Source of the DNA: Peristeroidobacter agariperforans
GTDB taxonomy: Bacteria > Pseudomonadota > Gammaproteobacteria > Steroidobacterales > Steroidobacteraceae
Assembly (NCBI RefSeq): GCF_004138335.1
Contig: NZ_RYFW01000004.1
Coordinates: forward strand, 62,001 to 126,000
Reading direction: 5' to 3'
Length of the DNA stretch: 64,000 nucleotides
Each line of letters starts with the position of its first letter. The first letter of the stretch is position 1. Of this stretch, positions 50,796-60,340 are shown piece by piece. A program made the translations under genes and the position numbers. The notes under the pieces were generated by a model, which worked only from the letters and a program-made list of their open reading frames with translations, was not told the DNA's origin and made no database searches.

Positions 50796-52378
50796 AATCC
50801 ATCGAAGAACGACTGCACGGCTGCCAGACAGAAGGGCGGCACCAGCGAGCTGTGATATGCGTCCGCCACGGCTTGCGCGCCACCGTCGGTTGCGCCGCCT
50901 GCGATAGCGGCCGCAGCGACAGATTCCTTCGCAGTGTTGAAGCCGAGCTTGATCGCTGCGTCGTCATCGTCGAGCGACGGATCGTCATCGACGTCGAGCA
51001 CGCGAATCGCTGCCGTCACGCCAGCGGCTGTCCAGTAACGTTGCATCAGATCCGTATTCATGTACTGAACCGTCGGATCGTCATGGCCGGCACACAGCAG
51101 CACCGGTGAGGTCGGGCTCCAGTTGCGCAGATCGTTCGCTTTGAAGGCGACGCGCAGTGGATGCGCCGGCGCGGCAGCGGGCAAACCATCGGTGAGTGTT
51201 GGGAAGCCGCCGTCAGGATGGGCCAGCGAATCTTGCAGATAGGCCGCTCGGTAGGAATTCGTGATCAAGTTTTCCGGACCGAAGCCACGTGCGAACACAG
51301 GCGCCAGGTCTGCCGGTGAGGTTGCAGGCGTGTACTGCGCGTACGCCGGATCGGGCGGCGTGCTGCTGAACAGCTGTTCTCGCGGCAGCAAACCCTGGTC
51401 GTAGATCTGCGAGCGCGTGCTGGTCGTCGGAAACAACGTTTCGATCCCCGATGCGTAGCGGGCCTCGAATGCATCGGTCGGCGCTGCATAGATGCCGCCG
51501 TAGATGCGTTGATACGCAGTCATGACCCACCCGACCAAGGCAGGCGCGCTTTGGATCACCTGGCCTTGGAAGACGGCGTCGCCGAACGCAGAGAGCGCGT
51601 AGGGGCCCGACATCGGCGCAGCCGCTGTCACCGCCACCCCATTCGTTTGTAACAATCGATGTGTAGCCATCGCCACGAAGCCGCCCTGCGAGTATCCGGT
51701 GATGAACAGGCGGCCGCTGTCGGTGACGCTGGGCGCGGTGCTCGTCGGGAGTGCGCTGCGCGCCGCGGCCAGTGCATCGGACGTGTCTTTCGCCTGTTGG
51801 TCGGCGTGCAGATATGGATGATAGGCGAGCGTCGAAGTGTCATAGCCCGCGTAGTTCGGCGCTACGACGATATAACCTTGCGCAGCGAACGCAACTGCGA
51901 TCAGCAGGCCTTCGGCATTGTCTGTGTTCGACAGGTTCGCGATGTTGAATGCCTTTTCGGCCTGAGTGCCGTGGGCATACACGATAATGGGGCGCGGCCC
52001 CTGGCACGCCGCATTCGTGCCCGTCGGAATCATCAGCGCGCCGGAAGCGGTGGTCGGCTGTTGAGCCGGATCTACCGTGTTGTAGCGAATCTGGTGCACG
52101 TCGACGCCGCATTCCGGGTCGACGATGAAATCCAGCACGCGCCCGGCTGTGGAGTTCACATTGACCAGATTGATCAGATCCGGGATCGGGAACGAGCCGA
52201 TGCGCGGCGGCGGATTCTCGATCAGTGTGCCCGCGGTCGGCGGTGGCGGCGGCGGTTGCTCGGACTGGCCGGTGTCGGGGCTGTCATCGTCGTCGTTGTT
52301 GCTGCACGCGGCCAGCATGAACACGCTGCCGAGTACCGCAAATACTTTCAATCCCACGGAGCTGAACGCAGCTGACAT
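50792..52378 (-). CDS. Secreted lipase-like alpha/beta hydrolase lipoprotein
   Basis: A 528-residue protein with a lipoprotein signal (VFMLAACSNN, lipobox LAAC), an acidic linker and a proline-rich stretch (PPPPPP near residue 45). The hydrolase domain shows IIVYAHGTQ, VVAPNYAGYD, nucleophile elbow ITGYSQGGFVA, and a late VLLCAGHDDPTVQY, the acidic residue. It resembles secretory (LIP-type) lipases and large feruloyl/tannase-like esterases. The substrate is unknown. No partner genes are evident. Confidence 0.82.
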   Translation of the reverse strand: MSAAFSSVGLKVFAVLGSVFMLAACSNNDDDDSPDTGQSEQPPPPPPTAGTLIENPPPRIGSFPIPDLINLVNVNSTAGRVLDFIVDPECGVDVHQIRYNTVDPAQQPTTASGALMIPTGTNAACQGPRPIIVYAHGTQAEKAFNIANLSNTDNAEGLLIAVAFAAQGYIVVAPNYAGYDTSTLAYHPYLHADQQAKDTSDALAAARSALPTSTAPSVTDSGRLFITGYSQGGFVAMATHRLLQTNGVAVTAAAPMSGPYALSAFGDAVFQGQVIQSAPALVGWVMTAYQRIYGGIYAAPTDAFEARYASGIETLFPTTSTRSQIYDQGLLPREQLFSSTPPDPAYAQYTPATSPADLAPVFARGFGPENLITNSYRAAYLQDSLAHPDGGFPTLTDGLPAAAPAHPLRVAFKANDLRNWSPTSPVLLCAGHDDPTVQYMNTDLMQRYWTAAGVTAAIRVLDVDDDPSLDDDDAAIKLGFNTAKESVAAAAIAGGATDGGAQAVADAYHSSLVPPFCLAAVQSFFDGF

Positions 52379-52545
52379 CTGATGCTTCCTCGCTGATCGG
52401 CATAGGTACTAATGCCTGAGAGCGGAATCTGGATCGGCGGATATCCGAAAATTTTGTAGGACAATGGTGCCGATCCCAGCGTCGGGAACCTTCGGGGCGT
52501 TTGTGACTTTGATACTGTTCGGTTTTTTGCAGTGAGCGTCGACGC

Positions 52546-53124
52546 ATGTCAGCGAAAGACTTGGCCTCGAAAAAATTACCAGCGGGCTGGGTCGACGACG
52601 TGCTGCACTTCTGGTTCGAGGAGCTGAGCCAGAAGGAGTGGTTCAGCAGTAGCGCGCGAGTGGATGAGATATGTCGCGCACGTTTCGGCGATATCTACGC
52701 TGCGTTGAAAGCCGATCCGCCGGATCCCGAGAGCGCCGCTGCACGCACCTTGCTTGCAGCGGTCATCGTGCTCGATCAATTCCCACGCAATATCTTTCGC
52801 AAGACGCCGGACGCGTACGCGACTGACGCCAGCGCATTGGCATTAGCGAGGCACGCAGTAGAGAGCGGCAAGGATCGGTCGTTGCCCGAGATGCAGCGGC
52901 ACTTTCTTTATATGCCGTTCATGCACAGCGAGGACTTGCTGGCGCAGGCCGAGTCGGTGCAGTTGTTTACCGCGCTGGGTGTTCCAGACGGCGTGAAGTA
53001 CGCGCGTCATCATCACGACGTGGTCGAGCGCTTCGGGCGCTTTCCCTATCGCAACAGCATCCTCGGGCGCCGTTCGACACCCGAGGAGCTGGAGTTCCTG
53101 AAAACGGAGCCGCCGCTGGTTTGA
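52546..53124 (+). CDS. DUF924-family protein
   Basis: A 192-residue DUF924 protein: VDDVLHFWFEELSQKEWF at the start, IVLDQFPRNIFR, HFLYMPFMHSEDL and HHHDVVERFGRFPYRN. The fold is an all-helical TPR-like bundle; the function is unknown. It is widespread in proteobacteria. Its ATG at 52546 follows a 167-base spacer that shows no clear promoter, and the gene is convergent with the MFS gene. Confidence 0.92.
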   Translation: MSAKDLASKKLPAGWVDDVLHFWFEELSQKEWFSSSARVDEICRARFGDIYAALKADPPDPESAAARTLLAAVIVLDQFPRNIFRKTPDAYATDASALALARHAVESGKDRSLPEMQRHFLYMPFMHSEDLLAQAESVQLFTALGVPDGVKYARHHHDVVERFGRFPYRNSILGRRSTPEELEFLKTEPPLV

Positions 53125-53128
53125 AGCT

Positions 53129-54520
53129 TCAGAGGCCGGCTGCAGCGCGCGCTTGATTGCCGGTTTCGATGTCCTCGCGCAGCGTCTTGGCGGCGAGGTA
53201 ATAGTGCAGCGCTGACCAGAGATTGATCAGCAGCGTCACGCGGATCGACCAGCGCAGGCCGTCGGCGAGCGCCACCTTCTCGGCGATGCCTTGCGACACG
53301 AAATACTCTTTGAACAGATCGCTCAACGCGCCAGTGAACATCGGCCCGAGGCCGAGGCCGATGAAGTTGAGGATGAGCAGCAGGAACGCCGAGGCGAGGG
53401 CGCGTTCGCGCAAGCCGACCAGCCGATGCGTCGACGCGATGCTCGGTCCGAGATAGGCGGCCGCCAGAGCGATATACAACGTGAGCATCAGCAACGCCGC
53501 GGTCGTGTCGTTCATTGAGTAGACGACCAGGCCGAACGGCACGACGATGACCAGCGTGATCGCCGGAATCCACACATACCAGCGTGGATCCTGCGTGCGC
53601 GCGTAATAGCGATCGCACCAGGCGCCGCCCAGGTAGGTCCCGGAGAGTCCACCCAGTGCGACCACCATGGACAGCCATGCACCCACATCGCCCAGGGTCA
53701 TGCCGTGGCTGCGCATGAAGAACGGCGAATAGAACGAGCTCAATCCATAGCTCACGAACGCGTGCAGGCCGGCGGCGAGCGAGAGATGGCGAAATGATTT
53801 CTTGGCCCACAGGTTGCCCATCACCTGCCGGAACGGCGGCGGCTCGGCGATTGCAACTGGCGTCGGCTCGGAGAAACCCCGCGGCGGCTCTTTGACCGTG
53901 AGTTTCAGGATCAGTGCGACGACCAGGCCGGGCAGACCGACGGTAAAGAACGCAGCACGCCAGCCATATTCATGGGCGACCAGGCCGCCCACCAGAAAGC
54001 CCAGCGCGCTGCCGCCATACACGCCCATCGAGTAGATGGACAACGCGGTGGCGCGCTTCTTGGGTTCGACATAGTCGCTGATGATCGAATAGGCCGATGG
54101 ACTGCAACCAGCCTCGCCGATGCCGACGCCGATGCGTGCGAACAGCAAGTGCCAGAAATTCCTGGCCATGCCGCAGAACACGGTGAACGCGCTCCAGATC
54201 ACGATGGAGGCGGTGATGATATTGACGCGATTGCGCGTGTCGGCCATGCGCGCGATGGGAATGCCGAGTGTCGAATAGAACGCGGCGAAGGCGAGGCCGC
54301 TCAGCATGCCGAGCTGCCAGTCGTGCAGGTCGAATTCCTGCTTGATGGGCTCCAGCACGATCGACAGGATCTGCCGGTCGACGTAGTTGAAGACGTAGAT
54401 GACGAACAGCAGCCAGACGACGTAGTTGCGATAGGCATTGCTGGCGCTGAAGGTGGTGCTCGCGCCCGCGCCGCTTGCACTGACGGCTCGGTCGCCGACC
54501 GATCCTGCCTCTACTGCCAT
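53129..54520 (-). CDS. MFS transporter (spinster-like)
   Basis: About 463 residues with 12 predicted membrane helices. The first helix has VFNYVDRQILSIVLEPIKQEFDL, here split as NYVDRQILS, followed by LGIPIARMADTRNRV (the cytoplasmic loop 2-3 motif). LFARIGVGIGEAGCSPSAYSII is a hallmark of the spinster-like/hexuronate-type branch. The substrate is unknown. GGGGGGA directly precedes ATG 54520, so the ATG at 54538 is less likely. Members are often found near aromatic or steroid catabolism genes, but no such cluster is seen here. Confidence 0.88.
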   Translation of the reverse strand: MAVEAGSVGDRAVSASGAGASTTFSASNAYRNYVVWLLFVIYVFNYVDRQILSIVLEPIKQEFDLHDWQLGMLSGLAFAAFYSTLGIPIARMADTRNRVNIITASIVIWSAFTVFCGMARNFWHLLFARIGVGIGEAGCSPSAYSIISDYVEPKKRATALSIYSMGVYGGSALGFLVGGLVAHEYGWRAAFFTVGLPGLVVALILKLTVKEPPRGFSEPTPVAIAEPPPFRQVMGNLWAKKSFRHLSLAAGLHAFVSYGLSSFYSPFFMRSHGMTLGDVGAWLSMVVALGGLSGTYLGGAWCDRYYARTQDPRWYVWIPAITLVIVVPFGLVVYSMNDTTAALLMLTLYIALAAAYLGPSIASTHRLVGLRERALASAFLLLILNFIGLGLGPMFTGALSDLFKEYFVSQGIAEKVALADGLRWSIRVTLLINLWSALHYYLAAKTLREDIETGNQARAAAGL

Positions 54521-54708
54521 GTCGTCCCCCCGGTGCAATGTCGGGCCATTGTGTCATCGCGAGGCGCGTTTGACATCGCGCGAGGAGTCAAGAAATGACC
54601 AAGACTGTGCTCGACCAGGGTGCGCCGGGCCCGCCAGTTTCGCGATGTAGAAGAACGCTGGCCGGTTGACACTTCTTTACCCGGCCAGGGTGCCGCTAGA
54701 ATGAAGTC

Positions 54709-55998
54709 ATGAACGCGAACACGCTGAAGACCGAGGGCGACGCCGCTGCCGTTGCCGAATCGATGCAGGGCCTGGGCCGCGCCGCCAAGAGCGCCGCCAA
54801 GTCCCTGGCCCAGGCGACCACTGACGCCAAGAACGCCGCTTTGAAAGCTGCCGCCGCAGCGATTCGCGAGCGCCGCGCCGATTTGCTGGCCGCCAATCGC
54901 GCCGATGTCGAGCAGGCCACACAGCGCGGCCTGTCCTCGTCATTGCTCGACCGGCTCGTCTTGAACGAGCAACGCGTCGAAGCCATGGCGCGTGGTATCG
55001 AAGACATCGTCGCCTTGCCGGATCCCATCGGCAGTGTCATCACCAGCTGGACTCGCCCGAATGGATTGAAGATCGAGCGCGTGCGTGTGCCGCTCGGCGT
55101 CGTCGGCATCATTTATGAGAGCCGGCCCAATGTCACGGCCGACGCCGGTGCGCTTTGTTTGAAATCGGGCAACGCCGTGATTCTTCGCGGCGGCAGCGAG
55201 AGCAGCCGCTCGATCAAAGCGATTCACGAATGTCTCGCGGCTGGGCTGCGTGCCGCGGGCTTGCCCGAAGCGGCGATTCAGGTCGTGCCGACCACCGATC
55301 GCGCGGCCGTGGGTTACATGCTCTCGAGCATGACCGAGTTCATCAATGTGGTCGTGCCTCGCGGCGGTCGCAGTCTGGTGGAGCGAGTGCAGAAGGAAGC
55401 GCGCGTTCCCGTGATCGGCCATCTCGATGGCAACTGCCACGTGTATGTGGATCGCGAAGCTGATGTCGGCATGGCTCGCGAGGTCGTCCTCAACGCGAAG
55501 CTGCGTCGCACGGGCGTGTGCGGAGCCGCCGAGACGGTGCTGTTCGATCGCGCCGGCAATGCCGCTTCGACTGTTTTGAAGTCGTTGCTCGATGCGGGCT
55601 GCGAAGTGCGCGGAGATGAAACGTTGCAGCGTCTCGACGCGCGTATCAAGCCTGCGTCCGAGGCGGACTGGAGCACCGAATATCTCGAGCCCATCATCGC
55701 GGCCAAAACGGTCGATGGCGTCGACCAGGCCATCGCGCACATTGCGAAATACGGCTCGGCGCACACCGAGTCCATCATCACGGCCAATTCAGCCACGGCG
55801 GAGCGCTTTCTCGGCGGCGTCGACAGCGCCATCGTTTTGCATAACGCGTCGACCCAGTTCGCCGACGGCGGCGAATTCGGCATGGGCGCGGAAATCGGCA
55901 TTTCCACCGATAAATTCCATGCGCGCGGCCCGGTGGGCGTCGAACAGCTCACCAGTTACAAGTATGTGGTGCGCGGCTCGGGCCAAATCCGGCCCTGA
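54709..55998 (+). CDS. proA: Gamma-glutamyl phosphate reductase
   Basis: A 429-residue NADPH-dependent enzyme for the second step of proline synthesis. Motifs include [28 protein letters not shown] — of which [14 protein letters not shown] is diagnostic — the catalytic cysteine in [14 protein letters not shown] (near residue 270), and [17 protein letters not shown] at the end. The N-terminus carries an extra ~20-residue Ala-rich lead ([23 protein letters not shown]). It is separated from proB, unlike in E. coli, and followed after 40 bases by the OmpA-family gene. Confidence 0.93.
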   Translation: MNANTLKTEGDAAAVAESMQGLGRAAKSAAKSLAQATTDAKNAALKAAAAAIRERRADLLAANRADVEQATQRGLSSSLLDRLVLNEQRVEAMARGIEDIVALPDPIGSVITSWTRPNGLKIERVRVPLGVVGIIYESRPNVTADAGALCLKSGNAVILRGGSESSRSIKAIHECLAAGLRAAGLPEAAIQVVPTTDRAAVGYMLSSMTEFINVVVPRGGRSLVERVQKEARVPVIGHLDGNCHVYVDREADVGMAREVVLNAKLRRTGVCGAAETVLFDRAGNAASTVLKSLLDAGCEVRGDETLQRLDARIKPASEADWSTEYLEPIIAAKTVDGVDQAIAHIAKYGSAHTESIITANSATAERFLGGVDSAIVLHNASTQFADGGEFGMGAEIGISTDKFHARGPVGVEQLTSYKYVVRGSGQIRP

Positions 55999-56038
55999 CG
56001 TTATACTTCCCGCTAAGTTTCGATTCCGGGCCGTTCGT

Positions 56039-57496
56039 ATGTCGCAGCTATTCGCGCTGATCGTTGTTGTGTTCCTGAGTTTCGGCGCCCTGCCGGCGTT
56101 GGCCGCCGGCAATCTCGATGCCGCTGCGTTGGCCGCCGCAGTCGAAAAAGGCCGCGCCGAGCAGCTCGATGTGCTCGCGCCGAAGACGTTTGCAGCGGCG
56201 GTTCAGGCGAGCCAGAACGCCACCAAGGAAGCTGAACGGGGCCGCGGCACTGAAAAAATTGCCGCCCGCGTGCAGGAAGGCGAGGCGACTCTGCAGAAGG
56301 CACGCACGGTCGCAGCGAATGCCCGGCAGACCCTGGGCGGTGTCATCAAGACTCGGCAGGATGCCCTGGTTGCCGAAGCGCCGAAATTCTCGGGGGAGGC
56401 CTGGACCAAGGCGAACGATCGTTTCCTGCAGGCCATGCGCGAGAACGAGAGCGGCGATCTGCCGAGCGCGCAGAAGCGCGCTGCTGAGGCCGAGGTCCTG
56501 TTACGCGATGCGGAGTTGATCGGCATCAAGGGCGGCATTCTCAACGAAGCGCGCAATCTGATCGCGCAAGCCGATGAAGCGAAGGTGGAGCGTTTCGCGC
56601 CACGCACGCTGCAATCGGCGAAGCGCCACCTGGCCGAGGCGGAACAGGAAATCCAGCGCAATCGCTACGACGTCGCTCAGCCCCGCAAGCTCGCTGCTCA
56701 GGCACGTTACGACGCGCGTCATGCGACCTATCTGGCCGCGCAGATTCAGCGCGTCATGCAACAGGAGAAGGACGATCAGGCCGGCATCGAGGCGTTGATC
56801 CTGTCCTGGGAAGAGCCGCTCCAGCGCATTGCCGACGACATGGAGCTGGACATTCGTTTCGACGAAGGCCATCAGGCGCCGATGAAGGAGCTGGGTGAGT
56901 ACGCTCAGCAGCGCACGGCGGAAGTGCGTCGCTTGAAGCAGGAGCTGCAGGATCGCGAGGAGCAGATCGCTGCGCTGAATAATCAACTGAAGCGCGTCGA
57001 GTCTCGCCTGGGCGGCGAATCGCAGGAGCGCATCGCGCTTCAGCGTCAGGTCGATGCGCAGGCGCAACTGCGAGCGAATATCGCTGCGATCGAAGCGTCG
57101 TTCACGTCAGATGAGGCGCGTGTGTTTAGGCAGGGCGAACATGTCGTCATGTCCTTGCTGGGCATCAACTTCCCCTCGGGTCGCAGCACCATCGATGGCA
57201 GCAGCGCGGCGCTGATGAAGAAGGTGCAGCAGGCGCTGGCGCGATTCCCGGATGCGACCGTCGTGGTCGAAGGTCATACCGATGCGAACGGCAGCGACTC
57301 GGCCAACCTCATCCTGTCGCAGGATCGCGCCGACGCCGTGAAGCAGTACCTCGTGAGTCAGTTCGGCGCGAATGCCGAGAAGGTCAGCTCGATTGGATAT
57401 GGCGAGGCGCGGCCGGTTGCGACGAACGAGACGGCCGCAGGTCGTGCGCGCAATCGGCGCATCGACCTGGTCATTCACGTGCAGGGCAGCGGCTGA
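56039..57496 (+). CDS. OmpA-family protein with DUF4398-like helical region
   Basis: About 485 residues. A signal peptide (LFALIVVVFLSFGALPALA) leads into a long helical, Ala/Glu-rich region (about 25-350) made of repeats that resemble DUF4398 (LQSAKRHLAEAEQEIQRNRYDVAQPRKLA). A coiled coil follows (ELQDREEQIAALNNQLKRVE). The last ~130 residues are an OmpA-like peptidoglycan-binding domain (GINFPSGRSTIDG, VVEGHTDANGSDSANLILSQDRADAV, GYGEARPVATNET). It would span the periplasm and hold peptidoglycan. TATACT at 56002-56007 could be its own -10. Confidence 0.87.
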   Translation: MSQLFALIVVVFLSFGALPALAAGNLDAAALAAAVEKGRAEQLDVLAPKTFAAAVQASQNATKEAERGRGTEKIAARVQEGEATLQKARTVAANARQTLGGVIKTRQDALVAEAPKFSGEAWTKANDRFLQAMRENESGDLPSAQKRAAEAEVLLRDAELIGIKGGILNEARNLIAQADEAKVERFAPRTLQSAKRHLAEAEQEIQRNRYDVAQPRKLAAQARYDARHATYLAAQIQRVMQQEKDDQAGIEALILSWEEPLQRIADDMELDIRFDEGHQAPMKELGEYAQQRTAEVRRLKQELQDREEQIAALNNQLKRVESRLGGESQERIALQRQVDAQAQLRANIAAIEASFTSDEARVFRQGEHVVMSLLGINFPSGRSTIDGSSAALMKKVQQALARFPDATVVVEGHTDANGSDSANLILSQDRADAVKQYLVSQFGANAEKVSSIGYGEARPVATNETAAGRARNRRIDLVIHVQGSG

Positions 57497-57503
57497 TAGC
57501 GCC

Positions 57504-57983
57504 TTAGTGATTGTGATCGTGCGCATGAGGGTGCTCATGCGTATGGTCATGGCCCGGAACCGCGCAGCGCTCGCAATTCACCCAGCCTGAGTCGCCGTTG
57601 ACGTAGTGCTCCTTCTTCCAGATGGGCACGCGGTGCTTGACCTCGTCGATGATGTAACGGCACGCGGCGAAGGCTTCGGCGCGATGCTTCGAGCTGACGC
57701 CGACCCAGACGGCGACGTCCCCGATCGCGAGCGAGCCAACGCGGTGGACGCAGGCGGCTTTCAATATGCCGAAACGAGCGATGGCTTCGTTGACGATGCG
57801 CTCGCCTTCCTTGTTTGCCAGCGCTTCGAACGCCTCGTATTCCAGGCGCGTGACGGCGTGGCCTTCATTGTGATTGCGCACCCAGCCTTCGAAGGACGCA
57901 TAGCCGCCGGCAGCGTCGTCGGCGAGCTCGCGACGGTATGCATCGAGGCTCAGGGCGGTGTTGCTGAAGGAGAAAGGTTTCAT
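57504..57983 (-). CDS. moaE: Molybdopterin synthase catalytic subunit with His-rich tail
   Basis: A 159-residue MoaE. It transfers sulfur from MoaD to precursor Z (cPMP) to make molybdopterin. Visible are FEGWVRNHNEGH, LEYEAFEALA, HRVGSLAIGDVAVWV and the catalytic Lys region PIWKKEHYVNG (Lys123/124). After a CxxC (Cys137, Cys140) the C-terminus has His at 145, 147, 149, 151, 153, 155, 157 and 159, a strictly alternating His tail of 8 residues. Normal MoaE ends near residue 140. Its start overlaps the mobA-moaD stop (ATGA). It is the last gene of the moco operon. Confidence 0.93.
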   Translation of the reverse strand: MKPFSFSNTALSLDAYRRELADDAAGGYASFEGWVRNHNEGHAVTRLEYEAFEALANKEGERIVNEAIARFGILKAACVHRVGSLAIGDVAVWVGVSSKHRAEAFAACRYIIDEVKHRVPIWKKEHYVNGDSGWVNCERCAVPGHDHTHEHPHAHDHNH

Positions 57984-58825
57984 CCGCCTGCTACCGGGGG
58001 TATGAAGACGACGGTGTCGCCGTGACGCAGCGGCGTGTTCCAGTCGCTGAAGTCGGAGTTGAGCGCGACTTTGAGTTGCGCCGGGTTCAATTGGAAAGGA
58101 TGACGTTGGCGGAGCTCGGCGTAGAGCTCGGCTGGGGTCGCAGCAGTTGTGTCCAATGTTTCTTCGCTGCGGCCGGCTTGTTCGCGGAGGATGGCGTAGT
58201 ACTGGACCCGAAGGGTCCGAGGTTTGTCGGCCTTCGCTCCGAACGCGGCCACGGTCGTCCGGTACTCGTCCGCGGTGTTCACGTTATCCAACGCGCGTGC
58301 GTCCGGCAGATCGAGCAGCAGCGTGTCGGCGTTGATCAGAAACTTGCGCGGGCACTGCTTGCCGGCGGCAACGTAAGCGAGCACGGGCTCTCGCGCGGCC
58401 GGTTCCCAGATCGCGCACAAGGGCTCGGGCAAGCCGTCGTGGCTGCTCTTGAACGCCGTCGCGAGCCGCTGTGGATCACGGTGCTCGATCAAGTAACGCA
58501 GCGTCTGTTCGTTCAGAAACGGCAGGTCGCAAGCGACCACGAGCCAGGCCGCTTTCGGATGTGCGTACAGCGCAGCCGAGATGCCGGCAAGAGGGCCGAT
58601 GCCAGGCTGGCGATCGACGATTTGCGGCAAGCCAGCCCGCGTCGGCTCCTCGCGCTGATCCGGCCTCACAGAAACGAACGTCGCCGCACACACCTGCGAC
58701 AGCAAATGAAACGTCCAGTGCAGCTGCGACTGACCGTGATACTCGATCGCCGCCTTGTCTCGCTGCATGCGAGTGCTGGCGCCGCCGGCCAGCACCAGGC
58801 CGAACAAAGGTGCGTCAGCCGACAT
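57980..58825 (-). CDS. MobA-MoaD fusion (GTP:molybdenum cofactor guanylyltransferase + sulfur carrier)
   Basis: A 281-residue fusion. Residues about 7-195 are Mob[16 protein letters not shown] for nucleotide binding, [10 protein letters not shown], and the metal Asp100 in VVACDLPFL. Residues about 203-281 are MoaD, a ubiquitin-like sulfur carrier, with [13 protein letters not shown] and the C-terminal VFIPPVAGG. The terminal Gly-Gly is kept, so thiocarboxylation should be possible. This joins an early step (cPMP to molybdopterin) to the last step (molybdopterin to MGD). No frameshift or internal start separates the halves. The gene overlaps moaC upstream and moaE downstream. Confidence 0.9.
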   Translation of the reverse strand: MSADAPLFGLVLAGGASTRMQRDKAAIEYHGQSQLHWTFHLLSQVCAATFVSVRPDQREEPTRAGLPQIVDRQPGIGPLAGISAALYAHPKAAWLVVACDLPFLNEQTLRYLIEHRDPQRLATAFKSSHDGLPEPLCAIWEPAAREPVLAYVAAGKQCPRKFLINADTLLLDLPDARALDNVNTADEYRTTVAAFGAKADKPRTLRVQYYAILREQAGRSEETLDTTAATPAELYAELRQRHPFQLNPAQLKVALNSDFSDWNTPLRHGDTVVFIPPVAGG

Positions 58826-59294
58826 CGCTCTTGCCTCCGCGCTTCTCGACCAGCCGCGTCTCCGCGATCACGATGTCGTGCGATAGCGCCTTGCACATGT
58901 CATAGATGGTCAGCGCAGCCACGCTCGCGCCAGTCAACGCTTCCATTTCGACGCCAGTCTTGTGATGAACCGACACCGTGCAACGAACGACGGCATCGTC
59001 ACCCTCCATCTCGATCAGCACATTGCACTTCTCGATGCCGAGCGGATGACAGAACGGAATCAAATCGTGCGTCCGCTTCGCCGCCATCGTGCCGGCAATG
59101 ATAGCCGTCTGAAACACGGGCCCCTTCGGCGTGTTGAACTGCTGCGAACGCAGCGCTTCAGCGACCTCGGCCGGAAAACGCACGCGTGTTTGCGCTGTCG
59201 CCGTGCGCTTGGTCACGGCCTTGTCGCTCACATCGACCATGGTCGGTCGCGAGCTCGAGTCGATATGAGTAAACGTCGCCATCCAATCAGCCAC
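58815..59294 (-). CDS. moaC: Cyclic pyranopterin monophosphate synthase
   Basis: A 159-residue MoaC, which with MoaA converts GTP to cyclic pyranopterin phosphate. It shows [16 protein letters not shown], the active-site stretch [42 protein letters not shown] — of which [10 protein letters not shown] is diagnostic — and [10 protein letters not shown] at the end. Its ATG overlaps the end of moaA by 8 bases, and its stop overlaps the mobA-moaD start by 11. A slightly later ATG at 59282 is possible. Confidence 0.93.
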   Translation of the reverse strand: MADWMATFTHIDSSSRPTMVDVSDKAVTKRTATAQTRVRFPAEVAEALRSQQFNTPKGPVFQTAIIAGTMAAKRTHDLIPFCHPLGIEKCNVLIEMEGDDAVVRCTVSVHHKTGVEMEALTGASVAALTIYDMCKALSHDIVIAETRLVEKRGGKSDVG

Positions 59295-60336
59295 CGATGT
59301 AATACATCTCGATCTTACGCAACGGCTGCTCGCCGTTCTTGAGCGAGGAGCGGATCTCGCTGTAACGATCGCCGCGCTTCAGCCAGGTGTTCGAGATCAG
59401 CTGGCCCAACTCGGCATCCGACGCGCCTTCGCGCAGGGGTGCGCGCAAGTCGACGCCGGAGCGTGCGAACAAACAAGTATAGAACACGCCTTCAGACGAC
59501 AATCGCGCCCGCGTGCAGTCACCGCAGAATGGATTGGTGATCGAGGAAATGAACCCGACCTCACCCAGTCCATCGTCGAACGCGTAACGCTCGGCAACCT
59601 CGCCGCGATAATTCGGATCGACCGGGTGCAGCGGCCAGCGTTGAGCAATACGTTCGACCAGTTCGCGCGAGGGAACGACGCGCTCCAGGCTCCAGTGATT
59701 GCGATTGCCCACATCCATATATTCGATGAAGCGCACGATCACGCCAGTGCCGCGGAAGCGCTCGATCAGATCGATCGCAGTGTGATCGTTCAGGCCGCGC
59801 TCGATCACCGAGTTGATCTTGATCGGCGCGAGCCCGGCTTCCTGCGCGGCGCGAATGCCATCGAGCACGCGATCCAGGTCGCCCATGCCGCCGCTCATCT
59901 GCTTGAAGATGGTCGGATCCAGCGTGTCGAGGCTGACCGTGATGCGATTCAACCCATTGGCTTTCAACTCGACGGCATGCTGGGCGAGCAGCACTCCGTT
60001 CGTCGTCAAAGCGACGTCCTCCACGCCTTCGATGGCGGTGAGATCGCCGATCAAATCGGCCAGGTTCGAACGCAGCAGCGGCTCGCCGCCGGTGAGGCGC
60101 ACTTTCTTCACGCCAATATCGACGAACAATCGGGTCAGCCGCGCGATCTCTTCGAACGACAGCCGCTCATTCGACTTCAGGAAGCGATAGTTCTCATGGA
60201 ACGTTTCCTTCGGCATGCAATACGGGCAGCGGAAGTTGCAGCGGTCCATCACCGAGATCCGCAGGTCGTGCAGCGGCCGACCCAGCGTATCGTGCGGGCG
60301 GAGCTTCACGGGCAGTTCTGTGACGGTGGGTGGCAT
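59287..60336 (-). CDS. moaA: GTP 3',8-cyclase (radical SAM)
   Basis: A 349-residue MoaA, first enzyme of molybdenum cofactor synthesis. The radical SAM cluster motif is in [12 protein letters not shown] (CxxxCxxC). The second cluster is bound by [21 protein letters not shown], from which [11 protein letters not shown] is shown. The functionally required C-terminal Gly-Gly is present (YYIGG). [10 protein letters not shown] lies in the SAM-binding part. It follows moeA after 4 bases and overlaps moaC, in the same operon. Confidence 0.95.
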   Translation of the reverse strand: MPPTVTELPVKLRPHDTLGRPLHDLRISVMDRCNFRCPYCMPKETFHENYRFLKSNERLSFEEIARLTRLFVDIGVKKVRLTGGEPLLRSNLADLIGDLTAIEGVEDVALTTNGVLLAQHAVELKANGLNRITVSLDTLDPTIFKQMSGGMGDLDRVLDGIRAAQEAGLAPIKINSVIERGLNDHTAIDLIERFRGTGVIVRFIEYMDVGNRNHWSLERVVPSRELVERIAQRWPLHPVDPNYRGEVAERYAFDDGLGEVGFISSITNPFCGDCTRARLSSEGVFYTCLFARSGVDLRAPLREGASDAELGQLISNTWLKRGDRYSEIRSSLKNGEQPLRKIEMYYIGG

Positions 60337-60340
60337 GCAG

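Noticed and set aside
54666-54702. TTGACA (54666) and TAGAAT (54697) before proA as a sigma-70 promoter
   Set aside because: The spacing between the two is 25 bases, too long for a usual promoter; only the TAGAAT alone might serve as a -10.
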